From: Verrucomicrobiota bacterium JB022
Lineage (GTDB): Bacteria; Verrucomicrobiota; Verrucomicrobiia; Opitutales; Oceanipulchritudinaceae
Length of the DNA stretch: 64,000 bases
Assembly: GCA_030673845.1 (NCBI GenBank)
Contig: JAUTCQ010000007.1
Coordinates: forward strand, 1 to 64,000
Reading direction: 5' to 3'
Notes under the pieces: generated by a model
The model's input: only the letters and a program-made list of their open reading frames with translations
What the model was told of the DNA's origin: nothing
The model's database searches: none
In this document: piece by piece, positions 8,901-17,164 of the stretch
Numbering within the stretch: the stretch's first letter is position 1
Layout of the letters: every line of letters begins with the position of its first letter
Program-made: the position numbers and the translations under genes

Positions 8901-9025
8901 AAAGTCTTCTGCTTCTATTTGGGGGTGAACGGGGCCAGCATACAGGCAGGCGCGGCGTTTGCCAAGTTCTGTGGCGGGGAAAGCGTTTTTTGGCGGTGGT
9001 TCTGGGTGGGTGGGGGAGTTTTTTT

Positions 9026-9227
9026 AGCCGCAGATGAAACGCGGATTTGCGCGGATGAGGCTCACGCAAAGCCGCGAAGGCGCAAAGGAGGTTGTTTAAA
9101 AAAGAAGATTATCCTCTGCCGTTTCGACGGGAGGCTCTGAATATGTCTCTTCTCTTGGCGGCTTGGCGTGAGGCACCAACCTTCCTGCTGCCTTTTTATC
9201 CGCCCAAATCTGGGTCTATCTGCGGCT
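9026..9227. repeat. Imperfect palindromic repeat element (elbB downstream gap)
   Basis: The gap 8901-9241 holds no gene. The left part (AGCCGCAGAT... at 9026-9056 and CTCACGCAAAGCCGCGAAG at 9061-9079) reappears inverted on the right: CTCACGCCAAGCCGCCAAG on the minus strand at 9154-9172 and AGCCGCAGAT... on the minus strand at 9198-9227. The element is thus an approximately 200-base structure with two nested pairs of arms. Such GCAGAT / CGCAAAG modules recur in many verrucomicrobial and planctomycete genomes, from memory. A non-autonomous repeat is likely. Confidence 0.6.
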
Positions 9228-9241
9228 GAATATGCTTTTCC

Positions 9242-10630
9242 TTATCGTCCGTGCACGAGGATGGTTTTCCAGTTGCAGAAGCTGTAGAGGCCGGCGGCGC
9301 CGAGTTCTCGGCCGAGGCCGGAGTCGTTGATGCCGCCGAAGGGGACCCGTGGGTCGCTGGAGACGGATGCGTTGACGGAGCAGCAGCCGGCGTTGAGCTC
9401 GTCGCGGGCGATTTGGCGGGCGCGGGCGATGTTGCGGGAAAAGATGGCGGCGCCGAGGCCGTAGCGGGTGTGGTTGGCGAGGTCGATCATCTCTTGCTCG
9501 CTCTCGGCGCGGACGATGGCGAAGACGGGGCCGAAGAGCTCTTCGTCGAACGCGGCCATGCCGGGCTGGACGCCGGTGAGGATGGTGACGGGGTAGAAGG
9601 CGCCGGGGTGGTCGGGCACTTCACCGCCGCAGACGAGCGTCGCACCGGCTTCGACGGTGCGCATGACCTGGTGATGCAGGCTGTCGCGCAGGTCGTGGCG
9701 GGCCATAGGGCCTTGGTTGATGCCTTCCTGGCGTGGGTCGCCCCAGCGGTAGGTGGCCGCGTGCTTCGCGAGGGCGGCGACAAAGGCGTCGTGGAGGTCG
9801 GCATGGACGATCATGCGTTTGGCGGCGATGCAGCTTTGGCCGTTGTTGCGCATGCGCCCGCGGATGCAGTATTCGAGCGCGAGGTCGAGGTCGGCATCGG
9901 GCATGATGAGGTAGGGGTCGCTGCCGCCCAGCTCGAGCACGACGGGTTTGAGGTGGCGGCCGGCTTGTTCGCCGATCTGGCGGCCCGCGCCGTCGCTGCC
10001 GGTGAGGCAGACGCCTTTGAGGCGGGGGTCGGCCAGCAGGGTGCTGACGGTCTCGTTGGTGGCCTTGATCTCCTGGAAGACGTGCTGGGGGAAGCAGGCG
10101 TTGAAGGCTTCGGTCAGGGCGTCGGAGCAGCCTGGCACGTTTGGCGCGTGCTTGAGGATCACGGTGTTACCCGCCAGCAGGGTGGGCACGGCGGCGCGGA
10201 AGGTCTGCCAGAAGGGGAAGTTCCAGGGCATGATGGCGAGGATGGGGCCGAGGGGCTGGTAGCTGAGGAAGCGTTCGCCTTGGTCGGCTGCCTGGGGTTG
10301 ATCGCGCAGCAGTTCGACGGCGTGGCTGGCATACCATTGGCAGAGCAGCGCACATTTGCGGATTTCGGGGAGCCCTTCTTCGGGTAGCTTGCCCATTTCG
10401 TAGGTCATGAGCTGGGACCATTCTTCTTCGCGCTCGGCGAGGAGCCGCTGGAGGCGTTCGACGCAGGCCACGCGTTCTTTGGGGGGCACGCGGCGCCACC
10501 GGGTGAAGGCTTCCCGGGCCTGCTCGAGGCGTTGCAGGCAGATTTCCTCCACGTCGTAGGCGTAGGAGGGGCGTTTTTGACCATCCAGTGGGCAGATGGG
10601 CTGGTGGGTGGGCATGGTGAGTGACGACAT
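9242..10630 (-). CDS. Aldehyde dehydrogenase, succinate-semialdehyde dehydrogenase type
   Basis: A 462-residue NAD(P)-dependent aldehyde dehydrogenase that oxidises an aldehyde to the acid. The Rossmann part contains GPILAIMPWNFPFWQTFRAA. The general base is in LELGGSDPYLI, and the nucleophile is the cysteine of NNGQSCIAAKR. The MPWNFPFWQ and NNGQSCIAAKR variants are those of the short succinate-semialdehyde dehydrogenase branch (Sad/GabD-like). There is no GABA gene nearby, so the substrate is open. The ATG at 10630 is used; a second ATG five codons later is possible. It stands alone after a terminator. Confidence 0.9.
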   Translation of the reverse strand: MSSLTMPTHQPICPLDGQKRPSYAYDVEEICLQRLEQAREAFTRWRRVPPKERVACVERLQRLLAEREEEWSQLMTYEMGKLPEEGLPEIRKCALLCQWYASHAVELLRDQPQAADQGERFLSYQPLGPILAIMPWNFPFWQTFRAAVPTLLAGNTVILKHAPNVPGCSDALTEAFNACFPQHVFQEIKATNETVSTLLADPRLKGVCLTGSDGAGRQIGEQAGRHLKPVVLELGGSDPYLIMPDADLDLALEYCIRGRMRNNGQSCIAAKRMIVHADLHDAFVAALAKHAATYRWGDPRQEGINQGPMARHDLRDSLHHQVMRTVEAGATLVCGGEVPDHPGAFYPVTILTGVQPGMAAFDEELFGPVFAIVRAESEQEMIDLANHTRYGLGAAIFSRNIARARQIARDELNAGCCSVNASVSSDPRVPFGGINDSGLGRELGAAGLYSFCNWKTILVHGR

Positions 10631-10743
10631 CGGGCGCTTCTGGTCAAAAATAGCACAGGCGAGGCGACTTTGCCATTAGTAGCCATTCATGTACCATGAA
10701 GCGATAATAAACAGTAGGGTGGCATTTCGTGGCCGGGGGAGAC

Positions 10744-10772
10744 AAAAAAGCCCGGGCGCAATGCGTCCGGGC
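10744..10772 (-). terminator. Intrinsic terminator of the FKBP gene
   Basis: On the minus strand the arms GCCCGGACGCA and TGCGCCCGGGC (one G-T pair) are followed by six T residues. It begins 12 bases after the FKBP stop codon. Confidence 0.85.
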
Positions 10773-10783
10773 GTGGAAAGAAT

Positions 10784-11728
10784 CTAGCGGCTGGCCGGGT
10801 GGGTGCTGGAGCCGGAGGGCGGCGGGGGCGGCGGCTCGCTGGGGGGAGGGGGCGGCGTGTAGTTGGGGGGCGGCGAGGGCGGGGTGCCGGTGGGGCGGCC
10901 TCCCGTGGCCGGGCGGGCGCGGGCGGCAGGGGCTTCGGCGACGGAGACGAGCTCGACGTCGAAGATGAGGGTGCTGCCGGGCTCGATGGGGCTGCCGGGG
11001 CGGGCCGGGGCGTCGCCGTAAGCGAGGTCCGACGGGATGTAGAGGCGGGCCTTGCCCCCTTCCTTGATCAGCTGGATGCCTTCGGAGAAGCCGGGCACGA
11101 CGCCGTTGAGGGGGAACTGGACGCCTTCGCCGGAGTCGAACTCGGTGCCGTCGATCAGGGTGCCGGTGTAGTTGACCGTGACGCGGTCGCTACCGGTGGG
11201 CTGCTTGCCTTCGCCGAGCTCGATGATTTCGTAGCGCAGGCCGGATTCGGCCTTCTGCACGTTGTTCTCGGCATCGAGCTTGGTGAGGTAGGCGGCGCCG
11301 GCTTCCTTGTTGGCCTTGGCTTGCTCGGCGGCCTTGGCTTCTTCCTTGGCCTGGAAGGCTTCCATCTTGCTCATGTAGATTTGCTGAGCTTTCTGGAGCT
11401 GGGGCTGGAAGTCTTCGGGCATGGGCTCGTCATTGGCGGTGGCGCGCATGCCGTCGAAAATCTGTTGGAGCTCGGAGTCCGTAAAGCCGATGTTGAGGCG
11501 CAGCTGCTGGGCCATGAGGCGGCCCATCGTATTCAGTGCCTCTTCGTCGGAGACGTCGACTGCGGGGGCGGCAGCGGCGGCGTGGTCGTGCCCGGCGTGA
11601 TCATGGCCTGCATGATCGTGGCCGGCGTGGGGGTCGCTTGCCCCGGCTTGCGCTCCCAGCTGGCACACGAGGGCCAGGGAGGAACACAGCCAGAGAGCGC
11701 GCGTGTGGGATAGAAGGCGCGTTACCAT
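10784..11728 (-). CDS. Exported FKBP-type peptidyl-prolyl isomerase with His-rich N-terminus
   Basis: A 314-residue folding catalyst for proline bonds in envelope proteins. Residues 1-30 are a signal peptide (ALWLCSSLALVCQLGAQAGA). Next comes a histidine-rich stretch, three copies of the unit AGHDH, that could bind metal ions. An FKBP_N-type helical dimerisation region (about 60-150) follows, then the FKBP domain with VTVNYTGTLIDGTEFDSG, VVPGFSEGIQLIKEGGKARL and IPSDLAYGD, as in Mip/FkpA proteins. The last 45 residues are proline-rich and unlike any FKBP domain. It is a single gene with its own terminator. Confidence 0.9.
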   Translation of the reverse strand: MVTRLLSHTRALWLCSSLALVCQLGAQAGASDPHAGHDHAGHDHAGHDHAAAAAPAVDVSDEEALNTMGRLMAQQLRLNIGFTDSELQQIFDGMRATANDEPMPEDFQPQLQKAQQIYMSKMEAFQAKEEAKAAEQAKANKEAGAAYLTKLDAENNVQKAESGLRYEIIELGEGKQPTGSDRVTVNYTGTLIDGTEFDSGEGVQFPLNGVVPGFSEGIQLIKEGGKARLYIPSDLAYGDAPARPGSPIEPGSTLIFDVELVSVAEAPAARARPATGGRPTGTPPSPPPNYTPPPPPSEPPPPPPSGSSTHPASR

Positions 11729-11825
11729 CGCCCGTAGTATGGTTTCGGGAATGTCGCAGCGTCAACAGGAAGGATGGATTTCTTACGATTTGGCGGGCGG
11801 GCGCGGCGGGGGTTTAAAATGCTGA

Positions 11826-11876
11826 GGGCCGCCCGGAGGCGGCCCTTTTGGGCAGGACTCTCTCAAAATCCTGCCC
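11826..11876. terminator. Two adjacent strong hairpins
   Basis: GGGCCGCC/GGCGGCCC with a four-base loop (11826-11845), followed by TTTT on the plus strand, is next to GGGCAGGA/TCCTGCCC (11850-11876). The gap 11729-12081 (353 bases) has no supported gene; on the minus strand these hairpins lie about 200 bases after the DUF3106-like gene. They could terminate transcription in either direction. Confidence 0.45.
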
Positions 11877-12081
11877 ATATCTCTGTCGCTGTCTTAACTT
11901 AGGCCTATCGCTTGCCAGAAAACTTGTTGCTGTGACTCTCTCTTCTAAAAACTGTAAAGTTTGTTGCACAATTTTCACACTTGGGCAAGCCGAAAGTGGG
12001 GGTACGCGATGGATAGGCCTCAGTGTTTGGGCTGGGGTAAGTCCTCTGGGCGGGTAGGCTTTTTGCCGCCTGGTGGCGGGG

Positions 12082-12696
12082 TTATTCGCCTGCCTCGGCC
12101 GCGTCGCCGGGCGTGCTGGCTTCGGCTGCTTCCGCGGCTTCGCGGGCGGCCTGGAGGCGCATGGCTTCGATCTTGGACTTGAGGTGCTGCTCGAAGAGCT
12201 GGAGGTGTTCCTCGATCCACGCGTGGCGTTCTTCGGCGGGCATTTCGATGATGCGGGCTTCGAGCGTTTCACGTTGTTCGGTGGCGAGGGAGACCCACCA
12301 TTGGGTAAAGCGGCGCTGGCGGTTGGGCTGCAGCTCTTGCACCACGATGGCGACCTGGGGCGGCATGGGGGCGGGGGAGCGCATTTCGGCCAGCTTGATG
12401 CGCATGGCCTGGCGTTGCTCGGGGCTGAGGCGTTCGATCATTTCGAGCGACTGGCGCAGGCGCTGGAGGTCCTCGGGCTGCATGTTGAGGAGGAACTCGA
12501 GGGTGCGGAGCTGGGCGCGCAGCTTGTCGGCGTCGGGCAGGTCCGTCGGCGGGGGCGGCGGGGTCTTGCCTTTGAGCTCGGCGGGCAGCTCGGGCACTTC
12601 GTCGGGCGGGCTGCCGATGTCGAGCGACGGGGCGGCGTGGGCGAGCAGGGGCAGCCCGAGGAGGCAGGAAAGGGGGATGAGTCGGCTCCAGAGCAT
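12082..12696 (-). CDS. Exported helical protein, DUF3106-like
   Basis: A 204-residue exported protein with a signal peptide (LIPLSCLLGLPLLAHAAP) and an otherwise helical, charged body. The motif LRQSLEMIERLSPEQRQAMR is typical of DUF3106-like or CpxP/heavy-metal-sensor-like periplasmic proteins, where LSPEQR is recurrent. It is the third gene of a sigma/anti-sigma operon, six bases after the anti-sigma gene. Such third genes are often periplasmic sensors or targets of the sigma factor, but that role is inference. The C-terminus is an alanine/glutamate-rich tail. Confidence 0.7.
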   Translation of the reverse strand: MLWSRLIPLSCLLGLPLLAHAAPSLDIGSPPDEVPELPAELKGKTPPPPPTDLPDADKLRAQLRTLEFLLNMQPEDLQRLRQSLEMIERLSPEQRQAMRIKLAEMRSPAPMPPQVAIVVQELQPNRQRRFTQWWVSLATEQRETLEARIIEMPAEERHAWIEEHLQLFEQHLKSKIEAMRLQAAREAAEAAEASTPGDAAEAGE

Positions 12697-12702
12697 GATG
12701 AC

Positions 12703-13269
12703 TTATTCGGCAGCGAGCAGTGCCAGGGCTTCGAGGTCGAGTTGGGTCATTTGCGGCGAGCTTGCGTTGGTCGAGAGGTAGTCGGTGAGGGCGAGCACGG
12801 CGGCGGTCTCTTCATCCCAGTCGGGCACGGCGGCGCGGGTGCCGGCGGGCAGGGTGCGGCGCGCGGCGAGCAGGGAGGCGTCGGCCGGCGCGGGGCTTTC
12901 CTTGGCGGCGGCGAGGGTGGGGGCCTGGGCGGGCTGTGCCACGGGGCCTGCCGCAAACTGGAGGGCGCCGAAGGCGAGGGCGAGCGCGGCGGCGGCGGCC
13001 CCGGCCAGGGGCAGCCATTGGGGGAAGCGGATGATCTTGGGCGTGCGTTCGGCCTCGATGCGGGCGAGGGTGCGGGGCGTAAAGTCGGCCGTGGGCTCGA
13101 TGGGCCAGGCGGCGAGGTGTGCCTCCAGCTCTTCGTCCAGCCAGTCTTCTTCGGCGGGCTCCGCCTGGAGGCGTGCCTTTACCTGGGCGGCAAAATCGGC
13201 CGAGGCAGGCGGCGCCGACCTCTGGAAGAGGGTGTCGAGGCGGGCGTCGATGTGGTCGGAGTCTGGCAT
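12703..13269 (-). CDS. Probable anti-sigma factor, single-pass membrane protein
   Basis: A 188-residue protein with an acidic N-terminal cytoplasmic part (about 100 residues), one membrane segment (LPLAGAAAAALALAFGALQF) and a periplasmic tail. No HxxxCxxC zinc motif is visible, so it is not a classical ZAS domain. The call rests on topology and on lying 33 bases downstream of an ECF sigma gene on the same strand. Its partner would be held at the membrane until a signal releases it. Confidence 0.7.
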   Translation of the reverse strand: MPDSDHIDARLDTLFQRSAPPASADFAAQVKARLQAEPAEEDWLDEELEAHLAAWPIEPTADFTPRTLARIEAERTPKIIRFPQWLPLAGAAAAALALAFGALQFAAGPVAQPAQAPTLAAAKESPAPADASLLAARRTLPAGTRAAVPDWDEETAAVLALTDYLSTNASSPQMTQLDLEALALLAAE

Positions 13270-13302
13270 TGGGCGATGTTCGGCTTTAGTCGTTCAATCT
13301 GG

Positions 13303-13890
13303 TTAAACCAAGTCCTTCAGCTCTTGTTTCAGCGTTTGTCGGGCTCGGAAGATCCAGGTCTTCACGGCGCTCTCGGTCGCGTCCATGACTTGGGCGATCT
13401 CGGCATAGCTCAGCTCCTGCTGTTTGAGCAGGAGGATGGCGGTGCGCTGCTTTTCGGGCAGGCGTTCGAGGGCGAGGTCGAAGGCTTCTTCGATTTCGGC
13501 GATGTTGCGCTCTTCGTCGCCGCGCTCCACCGCGTGCAGCTCGGCCGGGTCGACGGCTTCGAGGGGTTTGCGCTGGCGGCGGCGGAACTCGTTGATGAGC
13601 AGCCGGCGGGCGATGTAAAAGAGGTAGGTGGAGAACTTGGCCCGGGGCTCGTATTTGGCCGCTGCGCGGTAGAGGCGGATGAAGGTGAGCTGGGCGAGGT
13701 CTTCGGCTTGCTCGACGCTGTGGAGCGAGCGGTAGAAGAAGTTGATCAGGGGGGTCTTCCAGCGTTCGATCAGCTCTTGCAGCGCGCCGTCGTCGCCATC
13801 GCGCACCCGCAGCATCAGCGCCACATCGGCGTCGTCGGTCTGCGAGTCGTGGGTGTCGGTGGCCATTTTTTGGGGGGAATATCGCAGCAC
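13303..13890 (-). CDS. ECF-type RNA polymerase sigma factor
   Basis: A 195-residue sigma-70 family protein of the extracytoplasmic-function type. Region 2 includes AEDLAQLTFIRLYRAAAKYE and FSTYLFYIARRLLINEFRRR, which bind the -10 element and core polymerase. Region 4 includes LPEKQRTAILLLKQQELSYA and the HTH IAQVMDATESAVKTWIFRAR. Regions 1 and 3 are absent as expected. It is first of a three-gene operon with an anti-sigma factor and an exported helical protein, so it probably responds to envelope conditions. Confidence 0.95.
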   Translation of the reverse strand: MLRYSPQKMATDTHDSQTDDADVALMLRVRDGDDGALQELIERWKTPLINFFYRSLHSVEQAEDLAQLTFIRLYRAAAKYEPRAKFSTYLFYIARRLLINEFRRRQRKPLEAVDPAELHAVERGDEERNIAEIEEAFDLALERLPEKQRTAILLLKQQELSYAEIAQVMDATESAVKTWIFRARQTLKQELKDLV

Positions 13891-13903
13891 TTCGCGCCGG
13901 CGT

Positions 13904-13968
13904 AAAGGGCCGAGTTGCCGCCGGGGGCCAATTAGCGCGTTGGGCGACCGCTGGGCGGGGCGTCTGGG
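13904..13968. repeat. 65-bp direct repeat, left copy
   Basis: This 65-base segment recurs at 16109-16173 in the same orientation with two mismatches (63/65). It spans the 3' end of the acyltransferase gene, including its last 11 codons and stop, plus 28 bases beyond. The single difference inside the coding part is synonymous (CCA versus CCC). Confidence 0.95.
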
Positions 13969-16010
13969 GTGGAGAGGCTTGCGTGGGGGGAGCCGGCAGG
14001 GAGTTTTAGGCTGGGCTCATCGCCTTCGGCCATTCTGAGGATGAGCTTTTCGAACTCGGGGTACAGGACACGGTTGCCGTGGGCGCTGAGGTGGTCGCCG
14101 TCGAAAAACAACGGCAGCTCGCCGTCCATGGCATGGCAGGTCTCATCGGGGCACAATGTGAAAAAGGGATCCCAGACGACCAGCTCCGGGAACTCTGCCT
14201 GGAGCATTTCCATTTTTTCCATGACGAGCTGGCGGTGCTGAAGCAGCTCCTCGCGTTCCATGGTGAGCCCTCCTTCCGCGATGGGGTTCATTTTGTTAAA
14301 CCAGTCGACGCAGCGAAAGGCGGGGGAGCGGTAAACGGGCTTGGGGGCGTCGATGATCAGGTGGACGGGCAGGGCCGCCAGGAGCTCCAGCTCTTTGACG
14401 GCTTCGGCATACCCGAGTTCGTGGTTTTTCACGATCTGAGCGGGGTCCAGTTCGGTTTCGTGTGTGGTGAGGTCGCCCGTGAAGCGGCGGACGCGCAGGG
14501 AGGGGAGGTAAACGATGTCCCCCGGGCGTGCGTTAGCTTTGATTTGTTCGTAGCCTTGCTGGAACCAAGGCGACAGTTCGCCGTTTTTTCCCACCGGATA
14601 CATCAATTTTGCGACGGGGCGGCCGCCTTCCACGATCATCACGACTTTGATGCCGTGCTGGTCGGCCAGGGCTTGCACCGCCGTTCTGAAGGTGACGCCG
14701 TGCGAGTCGCCAAAAACGAATAGCTGCCTGCCTTCCAGTCTTCCGGAGCTGATGGCATTCGGGTCTTTCCACTCGGCAGGGTACCAGGCCTCCTTGTCCC
14801 GCGTGCGGCTCAGGGTGTAGTGGCTTTTATCCTTGAATCCTTTGTGGGCCACGAATGCGCAGGCGCTGATGGCAGCGATGCCGGTGACGACGATTCCCCA
14901 CTCCGGGAGCAGGCGGCCGAAGCGGTGTTTGCGGACAGGCGTTTCCACGAAGCGGTAGGAGAGGTCTCCAAGGGCAACGCTCAGGACGAGGGCGATGAGC
15001 ATCGTGGGGGCGCTTTCCAGCCCTGCCGTCCAGCGGAGCAGCACGAATACGGGCCAGTGCCAAAGGTAGATGGAGTAGGAGCGTTTGCCTACCCAGATCA
15101 TGCTCCGCGAGGCCAGGGCGCGGGTGATGAGGTTCTTTTCTTCGCTGTGGCAGATGATGCCTGCGATGAGAAGGAAGGTCCCCGCGACGGGGAGCAGGCC
15201 CATGGGGGAGGGGTGGTGCCCGTGGTTCCCGATCGCGACGCCGGCGAGGAGAAGAGCGGCGCCGGTCCAGACGACGCGGTTGCGCCACTGAGGCTGGAAG
15301 ATGAAGAGGTTGCTGCCGGTCCAGAGCTGGTAGAGCAGGGCCCCGGCTGCAAGCTCCCAGAAGCGGTTCTCCAGGAGGTAGAAGGCGGCTTTGGGGTAGG
15401 TTGCAGAGCGGAAGGTCGACAATGCGATCGAGAGCAGGAACAGGCCGAGCAGAGTGTAGCTGCCGATCTGCTTTAGCTTCTGGTTTGCGTTTCTGGTCTT
15501 GAGCCAGAAGTAGACGATGGGCGGAAAGATGAAGTAGAACTGCTCTTCGATGCCGAGCGACCAGGTGTGCGTGAAGGCGTTGAACTCCGTACTGAGGGCG
15601 AAGTAACCGTGGCTATGCCAGAACAGGGCGAGATTCCCAAGGCCGAAGAAGGCCAGCACGCCCGTCTTGCCGGTCGTCTGGGTGTGCCACGACTCGGGGA
15701 CGAACAGAATCACGGCAGCCGTGGTGAGTAGCAGGCACAAGACCAGCGCCGGGAAAATGCGAAGGATGCGGCGGGCGTAGAAGCCGGTGATAAATTTCCA
15801 GAGCCCGTCGTTGCGGTGGCGCACCAGCGAGGCTGTCACCACAAAGCCCGAGATGACAAAGAAGATGTCTACCCCGGTGAAGCCTCCGGGCAGGAAGCTG
15901 GCCTTGAGGTGGAAAATGACGACGGCGATAACGGCAAACGCCCTCAGCCCATCAATCGCGGGTATGTAGGAGGACTTGTCGTAGATGGAGGATTCAGTGA
16001 TCGAGGCCAT
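13932..16010 (-). CDS. Acyltransferase 3 with SGNH domain (OafA-like)
   Basis: A 692-residue inner-membrane enzyme that probably O-acetylates a surface or lipid-linked glycan. The first 380 residues form the ten-helix AT3 domain; it starts with IDGLRAFAVIAVVIFHL and has the conserved R and H residues of the family. GVDIFFVISGFVV and EEQFYFIFPPIVYFWL are further AT3 landmarks. The C-terminal 280 residues are an SGNH-hydrolase-like domain (LFVFGDSHGVTF with the Ser block, ending FDGDHLSAHGNR with Asp-x-x-His). This fused architecture matches OafA-type O-antigen acetylases. The gene sits exactly between two 65-bp direct repeats and may be a mobile or duplicated insert. Confidence 0.92.
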   Translation of the reverse strand: MASITESSIYDKSSYIPAIDGLRAFAVIAVVIFHLKASFLPGGFTGVDIFFVISGFVVTASLVRHRNDGLWKFITGFYARRILRIFPALVLCLLLTTAAVILFVPESWHTQTTGKTGVLAFFGLGNLALFWHSHGYFALSTEFNAFTHTWSLGIEEQFYFIFPPIVYFWLKTRNANQKLKQIGSYTLLGLFLLSIALSTFRSATYPKAAFYLLENRFWELAAGALLYQLWTGSNLFIFQPQWRNRVVWTGAALLLAGVAIGNHGHHPSPMGLLPVAGTFLLIAGIICHSEEKNLITRALASRSMIWVGKRSYSIYLWHWPVFVLLRWTAGLESAPTMLIALVLSVALGDLSYRFVETPVRKHRFGRLLPEWGIVVTGIAAISACAFVAHKGFKDKSHYTLSRTRDKEAWYPAEWKDPNAISSGRLEGRQLFVFGDSHGVTFRTAVQALADQHGIKVVMIVEGGRPVAKLMYPVGKNGELSPWFQQGYEQIKANARPGDIVYLPSLRVRRFTGDLTTHETELDPAQIVKNHELGYAEAVKELELLAALPVHLIIDAPKPVYRSPAFRCVDWFNKMNPIAEGGLTMEREELLQHRQLVMEKMEMLQAEFPELVVWDPFFTLCPDETCHAMDGELPLFFDGDHLSAHGNRVLYPEFEKLILRMAEGDEPSLKLPAGSPHASLSTPDAPPSGRPTR

Positions 16011-16108
16011 GGCAACGAGAAGAGATCGAAGGCAGGATTGTTTTCTCGTTGGGGCCCTGCAAACCTAATCCTTGGTGGAAAGCGCCGGGGGGCGGGCCAC
16101 ATTTCATA

Positions 16109-16173
16109 AAAGGGCCGAGTTGCCACCGGGGGCCAATTAGCGCGTGGGGCGACCGCTGGGCGGGGCGTCTGGG
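16109..16173. repeat. 65-bp direct repeat, right copy
   Basis: Right partner of the repeat at 13904-13968. On the minus strand it could encode PDAPPSGRPTR and a stop, the exact C-terminus of the acyltransferase. It therefore resembles the 3' end of a second, otherwise missing copy of that gene. Confidence 0.95.
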
Positions 16174-16228
16174 CCAAAGGGCACGTTGCCATTGCCAGCC
16201 ACGTGCGGATGCGTCACATGTAGGCACC

Positions 16229-17086
16229 ATGATTGCGCTCACGTCTCGACTGGCCTTGTGCCTGGCTTCTATCAGCTGCGCGGCGGCTCTCTCCGCTGCT
16301 ACCTACCGCGTCCAGGTGGACGGGTTTACCACCGGCGAGCCGGATATGGATGGCGGGGGCGAGGTGCAGACGCGCCAGGCTGGGGTCTCGTTTGGGGTCG
16401 ACGCGGGCGATTACCGCCAGGGCGGCCTTTACGCAGGCGAGCTGGGCTACAGCTTGCGCCACTACGATGTTTCAGACTGGGACTACGAGGGCGACTTCGA
16501 GCAAATGGGCCTGTCGCTGCGCTACGCCACCCAGCTGCAGGGGCGTTGGGGCCTCACGGGCTTTGGCGCGGCCAGCTTTGGCCAGGGCGAAGAGGGCGAC
16601 TGGGGCGAGGGCGGGCGCTACATGGTGGCGGCGCTGGCGGATTACTCGTTTAGCCCCACGCTCACGGTCAGCTTTGGCGCGGCGTATATGACGCGTCTGG
16701 GGGAGAGCAACCGGGTGTTGCCGCTGGTGGCGATCCGTTGGCAGATCGACGGGCGCTGGGCGCTGCGCACCTACGATGGCGTGTATGTGAGCTATGATGT
16801 CACGGGCGACGGCCAGCAGTCGTTGGAGCTCTTTGCGAAGTGGCAGAGCGACACCTACTCGGTGGGCGAGGCACCCAATGGGCGGGAAAGCTACCTCGAC
16901 GATGAGGGCTTCCTGGCCGGCGTGGCTTACAAGGTGGCTTTGCCCAGCGGCTTTGCGGTGCGCCCCTACGCGGGCTACTGGTTCAGCCGCGACATGGAGG
17001 TGCGCGATGAGGACGAGCGCACGCTGATCAAGCGCGACATCGACGACACTTGGCTCCTCGGCGTCACCGCCTCGCTGGAGTTTTAA
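16229..17086 (+). CDS. Predicted outer-membrane beta-barrel protein
   Basis: A 285-residue protein with a signal peptide (SRLALCLASISCAAALSAAT) and a body of alternating short beta strands with aromatic girdles, ending in the aromatic outer-membrane signature LLGVTASLEF. Strand pairs such as GGLYAGELGYSLRHYDVSDW and LSLRYATQLQGRWGLTGFGA suggest a 10-12 strand barrel. The family is not recognised. The ATG at 16229 directly precedes the signal peptide; a longer frame upstream runs through the 65-bp repeat and is not credible. It stands alone between the acyltransferase and fic. Confidence 0.75.
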   Translation: MIALTSRLALCLASISCAAALSAATYRVQVDGFTTGEPDMDGGGEVQTRQAGVSFGVDAGDYRQGGLYAGELGYSLRHYDVSDWDYEGDFEQMGLSLRYATQLQGRWGLTGFGAASFGQGEEGDWGEGGRYMVAALADYSFSPTLTVSFGAAYMTRLGESNRVLPLVAIRWQIDGRWALRTYDGVYVSYDVTGDGQQSLELFAKWQSDTYSVGEAPNGRESYLDDEGFLAGVAYKVALPSGFAVRPYAGYWFSRDMEVRDEDERTLIKRDIDDTWLLGVTASLEF

Positions 17087-17164
17087 AGGGCGACGGGCTT
17101 TTTTTAATTTGAGCCGCTGTAGGCACCCGTGGGAAGCGGGTCGATCGCTTCCCCGGGCGTGTCG

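Noticed and set aside
11980-12070. c-di-GMP (GEMM) riboswitch-like segment GGGCAAGCCGAAAG
   Set aside because: Only a loose similarity; the second tetraloop-receptor helix is missing, and no plus-strand gene follows.
12073-13905. 610-codon plus-strand open frame
   Set aside because: Antisense to three well-supported genes of the ECF operon; G/R/L-rich shadow.
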